Source of the DNA: Streptomyces sp. D2-8
Lineage (GTDB): Bacteria; Actinomycetota; Actinomycetes; Streptomycetales; Streptomycetaceae
DNA length: 64,000 nucleotides
NCBI RefSeq assembly: GCF_023184515.1
Contig: NZ_JAAHBP010000014.1
Location: forward strand, 1-64,000
Reading direction: 5' to 3'
The notes beneath the pieces are model-generated. The model was not told where the DNA came from, searched no databases, and worked only from the letters and a program-made list of their open reading frames with translations. The translations under genes were made by a program, and so were the position numbers. Positions 11,349 through 21,174 of the stretch are shown here, piece after piece (positions within the stretch are counted from its first letter, which is position 1; each line of letters opens with the position of its first letter).

Positions 11349-12347
11349 CTATTCCTCGGAGCTGTTCCCGGCCGGTTCCGTGTCCGGGCGGATGTCGATC
11401 CGCCAGCCGGTCAGCCGGGCCGCGAGACGGGCGTTCTGCCCTTCCTTGCCGATGGCCAGGGACAGCTGGTAGTCGGGCACGGTCACCCGGGCCGACCGGG
11501 TCGCCATGTCCACGATCTCCACCTTGGAGACCCGGGCCGGGGACAGTGCGTTCGCCACCATCTCGCCCGGCTCCTCCGACCAGTCGACGATGTCGATCTT
11601 CTCACCGTTCAGCTCGCCCATGACGTTGCGCACGCGGCCGCCCATGGGGCCGATGCAGGCGCCCTTGGCGTTCAGGCCGGAGCGGGTGGACCGTACGGCG
11701 ATCTTGGTGCGGTGACCGGCCTCACGGGCGATCGCGGCGATCTCCACCGACCCGTCGGCGATCTCCGGCACCTCCAGGGCGAAGAGCTTCTTCACCAGGT
11801 TGGGGTGCGTGCGCGACAGCGTCACGGACGGGCCGCGGACGCCCTTGGCGACCCGGACGACGTAGCTGCGCAGCCGCATGCCGTGCGGGTAGGTCTCCCC
11901 CGGCACCTGCTCCTGCACCGGCAGGATGGCCTCGAGCTTGCCGATGTCGACGAGCACGTTCTTCGGGTCGCGGCCCTGCTGGACCACGCCGGTGACGATG
12001 TCGCCCTCGCGGCCGGCGTACTCGCCGAGCGTCGCGTCGTCCTCGGCGTCGCGCAGGCGCTGCAGGATGACCTGCTTGGCCGTGGTGGCGGCGATACGGC
12101 CGAAACCGGACGGGGTGTCGTCGAACTCGCGGGCCTCCTGGCCCTCCTCGAGGTCGTCGGGGTCCTCCTTCGCCCACACGGTCACATGGCCGGTCTGCCG
12201 GTTGAGCTCCACGCGCGCGTGACGGCGGCTTCCCTCGGTGCGGTGGTAGGCGATGAGGAGGGCCGACTCGATCGCCTCGACCAGCAGGTCGAAGGAGATC
12301 TCCTTCTCCCGCACCAAGCCCCGCAGGGCGCTCATGTCGATGTCCAC
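11349..12347 (-). CDS. nusA: Transcription termination/antitermination factor NusA
   Basis: Binds RNA polymerase and nascent RNA to control pausing, termination and rRNA antitermination. It is 332 aa, the short actinobacterial form without C-terminal acidic repeats. The N-terminal RNAP-binding domain spans ~1-120. The S1 domain is ~125-200 (DIVTGVVQQGRDPKNVLVDIG), and two KH domains include GACIGPMGGRVRNV and LAIGKEGQNARLAA. GTG at 12347 (VDIDMSALRG) starts 2 bp after the rimP stop, implying coupling. Confidence 0.95.
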   Translation of the reverse strand: MDIDMSALRGLVREKEISFDLLVEAIESALLIAYHRTEGSRRHARVELNRQTGHVTVWAKEDPDDLEEGQEAREFDDTPSGFGRIAATTAKQVILQRLRDAEDDATLGEYAGREGDIVTGVVQQGRDPKNVLVDIGKLEAILPVQEQVPGETYPHGMRLRSYVVRVAKGVRGPSVTLSRTHPNLVKKLFALEVPEIADGSVEIAAIAREAGHRTKIAVRSTRSGLNAKGACIGPMGGRVRNVMGELNGEKIDIVDWSEEPGEMVANALSPARVSKVEIVDMATRSARVTVPDYQLSLAIGKEGQNARLAARLTGWRIDIRPDTEPAGNSSEE

Positions 12348-12349
12348 GG

Positions 12350-12850
12350 CTACGCCTCCTCTTCCTTCTTGTTGTCCTTGCGGCTGAACTCGACCTGGAC
12401 ACGTGCCCGGACGATGTCGTCGAAGGCGAGTCTGCGTGCGGTGGCCTTGCGGCCCTTCACTCCGGGCACCTCGGTGTCGAGTCCCTCGTCGTCGACCTTC
12501 AGGATCCTGGCGACCAGCTCGCCGCCCTCGGCCAGCTGGAACTTCACCAGCCGGTCCGTGGCGCGGACGTAGTGCCGGTGCTCCGTGAGGGGGCGCTCCG
12601 CGCCCGGGGTGCCGACCTCGAGGGTGTACTCGCCCTCGCCCATCGCGTCCGTCTCGTCGAGCTTCGCCGAGAGCGCGCGGCTCACATCGGCGATCTGGTC
12701 CAGGTCGGCGCCCGTGTCCGAGTCGACGACGACGCGCAGCACACGCTTGCGTCCGACGGAGTCCAGTTCGATCTCTTCGAGATCGAGGCCCTGGGAGGTG
12801 ACGAGCGGCTCCAGCAGTTCTCGCAGCCTCTCGCTCTGGGTGGTGCTCAT
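12350..12850 (-). CDS. rimP: Ribosome maturation factor RimP
   Basis: Needed for assembly of the 30S 3' domain. ATG at 12850 with GAGGAG 9 bases upstream yields 166 aa starting MSTTQSERLRELLEP. A longer frame to 12940 is not supported. Family signatures are LDLEEIELDSVGRKRVLRV and EVGTPGAERPLTE. The lysine/glutamate-rich tail (KDNKKEEEA) is short. It is the first gene of the rimP-nusA-ylxR-infB run and diverges from the lipoprotein gene at 13057. Confidence 0.93.
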   Translation of the reverse strand: MSTTQSERLRELLEPLVTSQGLDLEEIELDSVGRKRVLRVVVDSDTGADLDQIADVSRALSAKLDETDAMGEGEYTLEVGTPGAERPLTEHRHYVRATDRLVKFQLAEGGELVARILKVDDEGLDTEVPGVKGRKATARRLAFDDIVRARVQVEFSRKDNKKEEEA

Positions 12851-13056
12851 CCGGGTGACTCCTCGGCCGCGTGTGCTGTTGTGGGTTGGGTCGCGTGTCT
12901 GGTCAAAGGGTATCCGGTCGCGGGGAGTGTTGCCGTCCACCCGGTCACGAACGGTGCCGCTGAGTGATGCCGGGCGGGGGCCCGGGTACCGTGATCACGG
13001 GCGTGCAGCCCTTGCAGTCGCTTCTGTCTCGAAACGAGCCCCCGAGGACGTCCGAC

Positions 13057-13599
13057 GTGCCCTTCCCCTCATCGCCGCGTGCCCGCTCCGGGCCGCGCAG
13101 ACGGAGTCTGCTCGCCGTCGCTCCGGCGGCCCTCGCCCTGACGGGCTGCTCCGGCGGGGACTCCGGTCGCCCGGCCGGTGACGCGTCGTCGACCGCCGAC
13201 CGGGCCGCACGCGCGCGTGCGGCCCGGGACAGTGAGGGGCTGGTGGAGCGGTACGACGCGGTGATCGCCGCCCGGCCGGGGCTCGCGGGGCGGCTGCGGC
13301 CGCTGCGCGAGGAGGTCGTACGGCATGCGCAGGCGTTCGACGGTGGCCGGAAGGCATCGCCTTCGGCGTCCCCGTCCGCATCTCCTTCGGCAGCCTCTTC
13401 GGCCTCGCCCTCCCCGTCCGCGGCTGTGCCGGGGAACGACAAGGACGCCCTCGCCGGGCTCGCCGCGGCGGAGCGGGAGCTCGCCGACCGACGGACCAAG
13501 GCGCTGGGCGGGGCGCCGGGCGAGCTGGCGCGGCTGCTGGCGTCGGTCGCGGCGGCCGGGGCGGCGCACGTGTATCTGCTGACGGAGGGTGACGCGTGA
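13057..13599 (+). CDS. Putative secreted lipoprotein, function unknown
   Basis: GTG at 13057 has GAGGAC upstream and gives 180 aa. The N-terminus is Arg-rich (SGPRRRSLL) followed by a hydrophobic stretch and the lipobox LALTGC, so it is probably a lipid-anchored extracytoplasmic protein. A Ser/Ala/Pro-rich linker (repeated PSAS units) joins two Ala/Arg-rich helical halves. No enzyme motif is seen. The stop overlaps the next start (GTGA), so it is probably co-translated with the ferritin-like protein. Confidence 0.8.
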   Translation: MPFPSSPRARSGPRRRSLLAVAPAALALTGCSGGDSGRPAGDASSTADRAARARAARDSEGLVERYDAVIAARPGLAGRLRPLREEVVRHAQAFDGGRKASPSASPSASPSAASSASPSPSAAVPGNDKDALAGLAAAERELADRRTKALGGAPGELARLLASVAAAGAAHVYLLTEGDA

Positions 13600-14063
13600 G
13601 CGAGGAGAAGGACCGGGAGCTGCGGGCCCTGCAGGCGGCGCTGGCGGCCGAGCACGCGGCGGTGTACGGCTACGGCGTCGTCGGCGGGAGGATCGGCGAC
13701 GGGCAGCGCACCGAGGCGATCACGGCGTACGACGCGCACCGGGCGCGCAGGGATGCGCTGGTGCGCGAGGTGAAGGATCTGGGGGGCCGGCCGGTGGCCG
13801 CGTCCGCCGGTTACGCCCTGCCCTTCCAGGTGCCGGACGCGGCGGCGGCCGTGCGGCTCGCCGCCGAGCTGGAGGACCGGGTGGCCGGGGTGTACGCCGA
13901 CCTGGTGCGCGCGTCGGGCGGCGGGCGGCGGGCCCTGGCCGCCGAGGCGCTGCGGGAGGCGGCGGTGCGGGCGGTGCGCTGGCGTCGCGGCAAGAGCGTA
14001 GCCTTCCCTGGGCTCACCGAGCGGGCCGGCACGGCCCCGCCCTCGGCGGCGCCGACGGCGTGA
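13596..14063 (+). CDS. Ferritin-like (DUF4439) protein
   Basis: A 155-residue helical protein beginning (as GTG) SEEKDRELRALQAAL. The pattern LAAEHAAVYGYGVVG and the paired long helices match the ferritin-like DUF4439 family. The conserved Glu and Tyr of helix 1 are visible, though a full di-metal ligand set is not obvious, so iron binding is unproven. The start overlaps the stop of the upstream lipoprotein gene by 4 bp. The pairing suggests the two products act together at or near the envelope, but nothing in the sequence tells the substrate. Confidence 0.8.
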   Translation: MSEEKDRELRALQAALAAEHAAVYGYGVVGGRIGDGQRTEAITAYDAHRARRDALVREVKDLGGRPVAASAGYALPFQVPDAAAAVRLAAELEDRVAGVYADLVRASGGGRRALAAEALREAAVRAVRWRRGKSVAFPGLTERAGTAPPSAAPTA

Positions 14064-14111
14064 CCCGCGCAGGGCGCGCACCGCGGACAGCACGAAGGGA
14101 ACGACTCGCGC

Positions 14112-15011
14112 ATGGTTTTCGAACCGCCGAAGCGTCTGGTCAGGGCGCTCGGTGAGACGGCGCCGGACGGCGACGACTGGCTGGAGAAGCTGCCCGAGGC
14201 GGCGCAGCAGGCCGTCGCGCTACGCGAGTTGACCGTGGAGCGGGTGCAGGTGCCCGGCGGGCGCAGCAGCCTGGTCGTGCTGGTGCGGGCGGCCGACGGG
14301 ACGCCCGCCGTGCTCAAGCTGGCGCCCGGCCGGGCCCGCCCGGAGGCGGAGCGGGCCGCGCTCGCGCACTGGGACGGGCGGGGTGCCGTGCAGCTGCTCG
14401 AGCCCTTCACCGCGGAGGGCGTCCTGCTGCTGGAGCGGCTGCATCCGGACGTGTCGGTGCGGTCGCTGCCGGAGGCGAAGGCGCTGCTGGAGGCGGCGGG
14501 GACGCTGCGGCGGCTGTGGGCGGAGCCGCCCGCCGACTTCCCCTTCGAGACCGTGGCCGAGCGGACCGGGCGGCAGGCCGAGGCGATGCGGGCACGGGCG
14601 CAGGCCGATCCCGAGGTGGCCCCGCTGGTCGACCTGGCGCTCGCTGCGCGCGAGGAACTGCTGGCCGCGCCCCCCGAACACCGGCTGCTGCACGGCACGT
14701 TCCGGCAGAGCAAGGTGCTCGGCGGGGAGCGGATGCCGTGGCTGGCCGTGGGGCCCGACCCGGTGGTCGGCGAGTGCGCCTTCGATCTGGCCCGGCTGGT
14801 CCGGGACCGGGTGGAGGACCTGATCGCCCAGCCGTCCGGCGCGGCCACGACCCGGCGCCGGGTGAAGCGGCTCGCCGAGTCCCTGGACGTGGACCAGGAG
14901 CGGCTGCGGGGCTGGACGCTGTTCCGGGCCGTGGAGTCGGGCGTGCGGGCGGGGCGGGTCGGGCGGCCTCGGGATGCGGAGCTGCTGCTGGAGTTCGCGG
15001 GCTGGCTGTGA
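14112..15011 (+). CDS. APH/choline-kinase-fold protein lacking catalytic Asp residues
   Basis: A 299-residue protein resembling aminoglycoside/hydroxyurea-phosphotransferase-like kinases. The ATP lysine (AVLKLAPG, Lys69) and an alpha-C Glu80 are present. The catalytic loop normally HGDLHxxN reads HGTFRQSK (194-201), and the metal Asp normally in an I-D-P motif reads AVGPDP (Gly214). The downstream AFDLARLV helix is retained. It therefore looks like a pseudokinase, or an enzyme with altered chemistry. It lies 48 bp after the ferritin-like gene on the same strand and converges on proS. Confidence 0.75.
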   Translation: MVFEPPKRLVRALGETAPDGDDWLEKLPEAAQQAVALRELTVERVQVPGGRSSLVVLVRAADGTPAVLKLAPGRARPEAERAALAHWDGRGAVQLLEPFTAEGVLLLERLHPDVSVRSLPEAKALLEAAGTLRRLWAEPPADFPFETVAERTGRQAEAMRARAQADPEVAPLVDLALAAREELLAAPPEHRLLHGTFRQSKVLGGERMPWLAVGPDPVVGECAFDLARLVRDRVEDLIAQPSGAATTRRRVKRLAESLDVDQERLRGWTLFRAVESGVRAGRVGRPRDAELLLEFAGWL

Positions 15012-15040
15012 GCACCCCGGGCGACCGGAGCGCTCACAGC
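15005..15040. terminator. Inverted repeat between convergent APH-like gene and proS
   Basis: A 9-bp perfect inverted repeat (15005-15013 with 15032-15040, GCTGTGAGC/GCTCACAGC) overlaps the stop codon of the plus-strand gene and lies 17 bp past the proS stop. It can fold on either strand and may serve as a bidirectional terminator. Confidence 0.45.
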
Positions 15041-15056
15041 GGCGCCGTGGACGGCC

Positions 15057-16757
15057 CTACGCCGTGAGGCGGGCGACGGCCTCCTCGACCGTCAGTTCCT
15101 CGCGCTCGCCGGTGCGGCGGTCCTTCAGTTCCACCACGCCGTCGGCCGCGCGCCGGCCTGCCACCAAAATCTGCGGTACGCCGATCAGCTCGGAGTCCGT
15201 GAACTTGACGCCCGGGGAGACGCCGGGGCGGTCGTCGACCAGGACGCGGACACCGGCCGCGGCCAGCTTCCCGGAGATCTCGAGGGCCAGCTCGGTCTGG
15301 AGGGCCTTGCCGGCGGCGACCACGTGGACGTCGGCCGGGGCGACCTCGGCGGGCCAGCACAGGCCCTTGTCGTCGGCGCTCTGCTCGGCGAGGGCGGCCA
15401 CCGCGCGGGAGACGCCGATGCCGTAGGAGCCCATGGTGACGCGGACCGGCTTGCCGTTCTGGCCGAGGACGTCGAGCTTGAGGGCGTCGGCGTACTTGCG
15501 GCCCAGCTGGAAGATGTGGCCGATCTCGATGGCGCGGTCGAGGACGAGGCCGGTGCCGCACTTCGGGCAGGGGTCGCCCTCCTGCACGACGACGACGTCG
15601 ACATAACTGTCCACCTCGAAGTCACGGCCCGCGACGACGTTCTTGGTGTGCGTGCCGGCCTTGTTGGCGCCGGTGATCCAGGCCGTGCCCGGGGCCACCC
15701 GCGGGTCGGCGATGTACGTGACCTTGTCCAGGCCCTGGGGTCCGACGTAGCCGCGGACCAGGTCGGGGCGGGCCGTGAAGTCCGTCTCGGTGACCAGCTC
15801 GACGGCGGCCGGGGCGAAGTGCGCCTCGACCTTGTCGATGTCGACCTCGCGGTCCCCGGGGACGCCGACGGCGACGATCTCGCCGCCGACCTTCACGAGG
15901 AGGTTCTTCAGCGTGGCCGAGGCCGGGACGCCGAGGGAGGCGGCGAGGGTCTCGATGGTCGGGGTGTCGGGGGTCGGGATGTCCTCGGCGGCCGGCACGT
16001 CCGTGGCGTCGACGGGCTTCAACTCGTACGTGATGGCCTCGGTGTTGGCGGCGAAGTCGCAGTTCGGGCAGTCGGCGAAGGTGTCCTCGCCGGCCTCGGC
16101 CGGGGCGAGGAACTCCTCGGACTTGGAGCCGCCCATCGCACCGGCCGTCGCGGCGCAGATGCGGTAGTCGAGGCCGAGTCGCGCGAAGATCTTCTGGTAG
16201 GCCTCGCGGTGCAGGGCGTAGGACTTCGCGAGGCCCTCGTCCTCGGTGTCGAAAGAGTAGGAGTCCTTCATCAGGAACTCGCGGCCGCGCAGGATGCCGG
16301 CGCGGGGCCGGGCCTCGTCGCGGTACTTGTTCTGGATCTGGTAGAGGATGACCGGCAGGTCCTTGTAGGAGGACGCCTGGTCCTTCACCAGGAGGGTGAA
16401 GATCTCCTCGTGGGTGGGGCCGAGGAGGTAGTCGCCGCCCTTGCGGTCCTGCAGGCGGAACAGCTCGGGGCCGTACTCCTCCCAGCGGCCGGTGGCCTCG
16501 TAGGGCTCGCGCGGCAGGATCGCGGGGAGCAGGACCTCCTGGGCGCCGACGGCGTCCATCTCCTCACGGACGATCCGCTCGACGTTGGCCAGCACCTTCT
16601 TGCCGAGGGGCAGCCAGCTCCAGATGCCGGCGGCGGTGCGGCGTACGTAGCCGGCGCGGACGAGGAGCTTGTGGCTGAGGACCTCGGCGTCCGCCGGGTC
16701 GTCGCGCAACGTCTTCGCCAACAACTGGGACATGCGCTGGACCGGTGCGTTCGCCAT
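15057..16757 (-). CDS. proS: Prolyl-tRNA synthetase
   Basis: Charges tRNA-Pro. It is 566 aa, the bacterial class II form with an internal editing insertion. The catalytic core is residues ~1-220 (TAAGIWSWLPLG; RDEARPRAGILRGREF motif 2). The INS editing-type domain is ~225-400. Motif 3 contains MGSYGIGVSRAVAAL, and the anticodon-binding domain follows to the end. A Cys pair in the region GDPCPKCG is visible. The gene stands alone, with its ATG at 16757. A Streptomyces dispersed hairpin lies just upstream. Confidence 0.96.
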   Translation of the reverse strand: MANAPVQRMSQLLAKTLRDDPADAEVLSHKLLVRAGYVRRTAAGIWSWLPLGKKVLANVERIVREEMDAVGAQEVLLPAILPREPYEATGRWEEYGPELFRLQDRKGGDYLLGPTHEEIFTLLVKDQASSYKDLPVILYQIQNKYRDEARPRAGILRGREFLMKDSYSFDTEDEGLAKSYALHREAYQKIFARLGLDYRICAATAGAMGGSKSEEFLAPAEAGEDTFADCPNCDFAANTEAITYELKPVDATDVPAAEDIPTPDTPTIETLAASLGVPASATLKNLLVKVGGEIVAVGVPGDREVDIDKVEAHFAPAAVELVTETDFTARPDLVRGYVGPQGLDKVTYIADPRVAPGTAWITGANKAGTHTKNVVAGRDFEVDSYVDVVVVQEGDPCPKCGTGLVLDRAIEIGHIFQLGRKYADALKLDVLGQNGKPVRVTMGSYGIGVSRAVAALAEQSADDKGLCWPAEVAPADVHVVAAGKALQTELALEISGKLAAAGVRVLVDDRPGVSPGVKFTDSELIGVPQILVAGRRAADGVVELKDRRTGEREELTVEEAVARLTA

Positions 16758-16777
16758 GGTTCCTCTGCTCCTGCTGC

Positions 16778-16816
16778 TGGGGGTCCCCCGCTCGAGCGGA
16801 GCCGAGAGTGGGGGAA
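16778..16816. repeat. Streptomyces-type dispersed inverted repeat (CTCGAGCGGAGCCGAG core)
   Basis: A run of C (16784-16789) and a run of G (16810-16814) bracket CTCGAGCGGAGCCGAGAG and form a hairpin. I recognise this as one of the short elements scattered through intergenic DNA of many Streptomyces genomes. Only one copy is seen in this window. Confidence 0.5.
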
Positions 16817-16863
16817 GGTGATGGCAGGAGGTTATCCGGGGGGTGCGCGGCGGTGGAAATCGG

Positions 16864-17394
16864 TTATCCGCGGCGCAGGGGCAGGGTGGCGCCCATCACG
16901 GCGTACGGCTTCGGCGCGCTGGGGAAGAGCACCTGCCGGGCGAGGTCCTGGTAGCCGAGGGAGCGGTAGAGGGCGCGGGCCGGGCTGTCGGTGTCGATCG
17001 CGGAGAGGATCGAGCGGGGTTCGGCGGCGCCGTCGGTGATCGTGGTGATCAGGGAGCGTCCGAGGCCGCGGTTCTGGTACGCGGGGTGGACGTGCAGTTC
17101 GGTGATCACGAAGGAGTCGTCGAGCCAGTGGTCGTGGCGCTGGGCGCGGAGGTAGGGCTCCACGACGGTGGACCACCAGTGGGTGCGGTCGTTGGGCATG
17201 CCGTAGACGAACCCGACCAGGTTGCCGTCGGCCGTGGCGCCGAGGGCGCGGGCGCCCGGGTAGGTCATGTGGCGCAGGACGATCTGGCGGCGTACGGCGA
17301 CTTCGTCGGGGCCGAGGCCGAAGGCAACGGCTTGGATGGCCAGGGCCTCATCCACGTGGGCGGAGAGGTCGAGTGGGCCGATCACCAGGTCCAT
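16864..17394 (-). CDS. GNAT family N-acetyltransferase
   Basis: 176 aa from ATG 17394 (MDLVIGPLDLSAHVDEAL). The longer open frame to 17478 adds low-quality sequence. The GNAT core is seen in FVITELHVHPAYQNRGLG followed by a Q/RxxGxG-type acetyl-CoA loop (NRGLGRSLI), then IDTDSPARALYRSLGY near the C-terminus. Substrate unknown. It lies on the minus strand 106 bp beyond the proS start and just after a second acetyltransferase. Confidence 0.85.
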   Translation of the reverse strand: MDLVIGPLDLSAHVDEALAIQAVAFGLGPDEVAVRRQIVLRHMTYPGARALGATADGNLVGFVYGMPNDRTHWWSTVVEPYLRAQRHDHWLDDSFVITELHVHPAYQNRGLGRSLITTITDGAAEPRSILSAIDTDSPARALYRSLGYQDLARQVLFPSAPKPYAVMGATLPLRRG

Positions 17395-17493
17395 GGCGGG
17401 GAGCCTACAGGGGGGTTCCCGTTCCTTGCCGGGTGCGGGACGGATGTGGCTGAGCGCGCCGACGCGGCGGAGCCGCATATCGGATACAGCCTC

Positions 17494-17510
17494 GCGCCCC
17501 TTTGGGGCGC
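17494..17510 (-). terminator. Short hairpin after the DUF4081-GNAT gene
   Basis: GCGCCCC (17494-17500) and GGGGCGC (17504-17510) form a 7-bp stem with a TTT loop, 3 bp past the stop at 17513. It is a weak terminator candidate. Confidence 0.35.
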
Positions 17511-17512
17511 CT

Positions 17513-18361
17513 TCAGAACAGCACGCTCATGAAGGCGCCGACTTCCTGGAAGCCCACGCGTCGATAGGCCCTGCGCGCCGCCGTGTTGAAGTCGTTGACG
17601 TAGAGGCTGGCGACCGGGGCCACATCCGCCAGGGCGTAGCGCAGGACGGCCGCCATGCCGGGAGCCGCCAGGCCGGTACCCCGGTACTCGGGGGCCACCC
17701 ACACGCCCTGGATCTGGCAGGCGCGGTCCGTCGCGGCGCCGATCTCGGCCTTGAAGACGACCTTGCCGTCCGCGTCGAAGCGGGCGAAGGCGCGGCCGGA
17801 GCCGACGAGTTCGGCGACGCGGGCCTGGTAGAGCAGGCCGCCGTCGCCGGCCAGCGGGGAGACGCCGACCTCCTCGGTGAACATCGCCACACACGCCGGC
17901 ATGATCGTTTCCATCTCGTCCTTGCGGACGCGGCGGACGTAGGGGTCCGGGGTGACGTCGGCCGGGAGGTGGTCGGCGACCATGAGCGGCTGGTGGCGGC
18001 GGACCTCTCGGGCCGGGCCCCACTGGGGTTCCAGCAGGCGCCACAGGTCGGAGGTGGCGCCGGAGGGGCCGACGATGGAGGAGCAGCGGCGGCCGGCCCG
18101 GCGTGCGCGGTCGGCGAAGGCGCGCACAGCGCGCGGACCGGCGCAGATCGGGACCAGGTTGGCGCCGGCGTAGCAGAGGGACGTGAGTATCCCGTCCTCG
18201 TACCAGCCCCACATCTCGCCGCCGAGCCGCCACGGGTCGAGTCCGGCGATCCGCACGCGGGACGTCACGAAGGCGTTCGCGACCGGCTCGCGGTCGAGGA
18301 CGGCGAGCGCGGCGTCCAGGTCGCTCGGTTCGAGGACCCGTGAGGTCGTCTGGGTCAACAC
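17513..18361 (-). CDS. DUF4081-GNAT acetyltransferase downstream of ispG
   Basis: 282 aa starting at GTG 18361 (VLTQTTSRVLEPSDLDAAL). The N-terminal half matches the DUF4081 domain found in actinobacteria. The C-terminal half is a GNAT fold with IQGVWVAPEYRGTGLA as the acetyl-CoA loop and SLYVNDFNTAARRAYRRVGF at the end. A GNAT gene directly downstream of gcpE/ispG is conserved in actinobacteria, including mycobacteria (established synteny). The substrate is unknown. Confidence 0.88.
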   Translation of the reverse strand: MLTQTTSRVLEPSDLDAALAVLDREPVANAFVTSRVRIAGLDPWRLGGEMWGWYEDGILTSLCYAGANLVPICAGPRAVRAFADRARRAGRRCSSIVGPSGATSDLWRLLEPQWGPAREVRRHQPLMVADHLPADVTPDPYVRRVRKDEMETIMPACVAMFTEEVGVSPLAGDGGLLYQARVAELVGSGRAFARFDADGKVVFKAEIGAATDRACQIQGVWVAPEYRGTGLAAPGMAAVLRYALADVAPVASLYVNDFNTAARRAYRRVGFQEVGAFMSVLF

Positions 18362-18474
18362 GTGCGGGGGGCCTCACACACTGGGGGCGGCTGGTCCCCG
18401 CACTATAGCTGCGCTGCTCGGGCGGGCGCCTCGGAGCTCGGGGTCCTTGTTGTCGGGCGGCTGCGGGGTGTCCC

Positions 18475-18521
18475 GCGGCTTGTCGCGCGGTTCCCCGCGC
18501 CCCTGGGAAGAGGGGCGCGGG
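18475..18521. terminator. Dispersed Streptomyces element with hairpin, downstream of ispG
   Basis: CCCGCGCCCCT (18494-18504) pairs perfectly with AGGGGCGCGGG (18511-18521) around a 6-nt loop, 22 bp beyond the ispG stop. The left arm belongs to a longer motif (TTGTCGCGCGGTTCCCCGCG) that recurs near 36460 and 62085 in this window, so the terminator is built from a dispersed repeat. Confidence 0.6.
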
Positions 18522-18543
18522 CCCACTGGCGAGTCCGGAAGGC

Positions 18544-19701
<1,158 letters not shown>

Positions 19702-19823
19702 CTGCTGTGCAACCCCAAGTCGTGGATCAAGGTCCGGTCCCGTGAGCAGCGGGCTCCGAGCTTCGAGATTACGGCACATGCCTCGGGGCGAGCACATCCC
19801 ACCCGCTGTGCCACCCCATGGGA

Positions 19824-19854
19824 GGCGGCCCGGCGAAAAGCATGCCGGGCCGCC
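19824..19854 (-). terminator. Hairpin between the site-2 protease gene and ispG
   Basis: A perfect 11-bp stem GGCGGCCCGGC (19824-19834) / GCCGGGCCGCC (19844-19854) with a 9-nt loop starts 16 bp past the protease stop (19870). It suggests that dxr plus the protease gene form one transcript and that ispG has its own promoter or depends on read-through. Confidence 0.6.
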
Positions 19855-19869
19855 ACGAACGCCGTATGA

Positions 19870-21174
19870 CTAGGAGATTCTCACCGGGTTAACCACGTCC
19901 GCGATCAGGACCAGGATCGTGAAGCAGATGAAGATCCCGGCGACGACGTAGGCGACCGGCATGAGCTTCGCCACGTCGAAGGGGCCCGGGTCCGGCCGGC
20001 GCAGCACCTTGGCCGTGTTGCGGCGCAGCGACTCCCACAGGGCTCCCGCGATGTGGCCGCCGTCGAGCGGCAGCAGCGGGAGCATGTTGAACAGGAACAG
20101 GGAGAGGTTGAAGCCGGCGACCAGCATGAGGGCCATGGCCAGCTGCTGGGTGGGCGGGATGTCGAGCGTGAAGATCTCGCCGCCGACGCGGGCCGCGCCG
20201 ACCACGCCCATCGGGGAGTCGGCCTCGCGCTCGGCACCGTCGAAGGCCGCGTTCCACAGGGCCGGGATCTTGCCGGGGAGCGCTGCCAGGGCGTCGACGG
20301 CGTCGACGATCCGGTCGCCCATCCAGGTCACGGACTCGCCGAAGTCCTGCTTGACGACGCCGGTGGCGGCGCTGAAGCCGAGGAAGCCCGCCTGGACGTA
20401 CTGGCCCTCGACGATCTGGCCGCCGGAGTCCTTCTTGGCGACCTGGTTGGTGGCGATCTTCGCCTGCAGGGTGACGTCCTGGCCGCCCCGCTCGACGACG
20501 ATCGGCACCTCCTTGCCGGGGGTGGCGCGAATCAGGTCGGACAGCTTGTTCCAGTCGTCGGTCTTCACCCCGTTGAAGGAGACGATCTTGTCTCCCGCCT
20601 TGAGGCCCGCCGCGGCGGCGGGGGCGGCCGGGTCGCCCTTCTGGCACTTGTCGCGGTTCTCGTTCTGCGCGATGACGCACTGGGAGACCGAGCTGACCGT
20701 GGTGGTCTGCTGGGTGATGCCGAAGCCCATCAGGACGGTGAGGAACAGCGCCACCGCGAGGACCAGGTTCATGAAGGGGCCCGCGAACATGACGATCACG
20801 CGCTTCCAGGGGGCGCGCGTGTAGAACATGCGGTTCTCGTCGCCCGGCTTCAGCTCCTCGTAGGCGGCGGTGCGGGCGTCCTCGATCATGCCGCGCCACG
20901 GGGAGGTGGAGCGGGCTTCCATCCGGCCGTCGGGGCCGGGCGGGAACATGCCGATCATGCGGATGTAGCCGCCGAACGGGATGGCCTTGATGCCGTACTC
21001 CGTCTCGCCCCTGTTGCGCGAGAAGAGGGTGGGGCCGAAGCCGACCATGTACTGCGGCACGCGGATGCCGAAGAGCTTGGCGGTGGACAGGTGCCCCAGC
21101 TCGTGCCACGCGATCGAGAACAGCAGGCCGACCGCGAAGAGGACTATGCCGAGGATGAACATCAGGGTCGTCAT
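19870..21174 (-). CDS. Site-2 membrane metalloprotease (RseP/Rip1 family)
   Basis: An intramembrane zinc protease that typically cleaves anti-sigma factors. 434 aa from ATG 21174, whose ATGA overlaps the dxr stop. The first membrane segment carries HELGH (His24-Glu25-His28). A PDZ domain (AAGLKAGDKIVSFNGV) lies in the middle, and the third zinc ligand motif LPLDGGH is in a late membrane segment. At least four hydrophobic spans are visible. The dxr-protease-ispG order equals that of Rip1 in mycobacteria (known synteny). The anti-sigma substrate in this organism is unknown. Confidence 0.92.
   Translation of the reverse strand: MTTLMFILGIVLFAVGLLFSIAWHELGHLSTAKLFGIRVPQYMVGFGPTLFSRNRGETEYGIKAIPFGGYIRMIGMFPPGPDGRMEARSTSPWRGMIEDARTAAYEELKPGDENRMFYTRAPWKRVIVMFAGPFMNLVLAVALFLTVLMGFGITQQTTTVSSVSQCVIAQNENRDKCQKGDPAAPAAAAGLKAGDKIVSFNGVKTDDWNKLSDLIRATPGKEVPIVVERGGQDVTLQAKIATNQVAKKDSGGQIVEGQYVQAGFLGFSAATGVVKQDFGESVTWMGDRIVDAVDALAALPGKIPALWNAAFDGAEREADSPMGVVGAARVGGEIFTLDIPPTQQLAMALMLVAGFNLSLFLFNMLPLLPLDGGHIAGALWESLRRNTAKVLRRPDPGPFDVAKLMPVAYVVAGIFICFTILVLIADVVNPVRIS

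Noticed and set aside
15324..17039. 571-codon plus-strand open frame across proS
   Set aside because: Shadow of the prolyl-tRNA synthetase gene.
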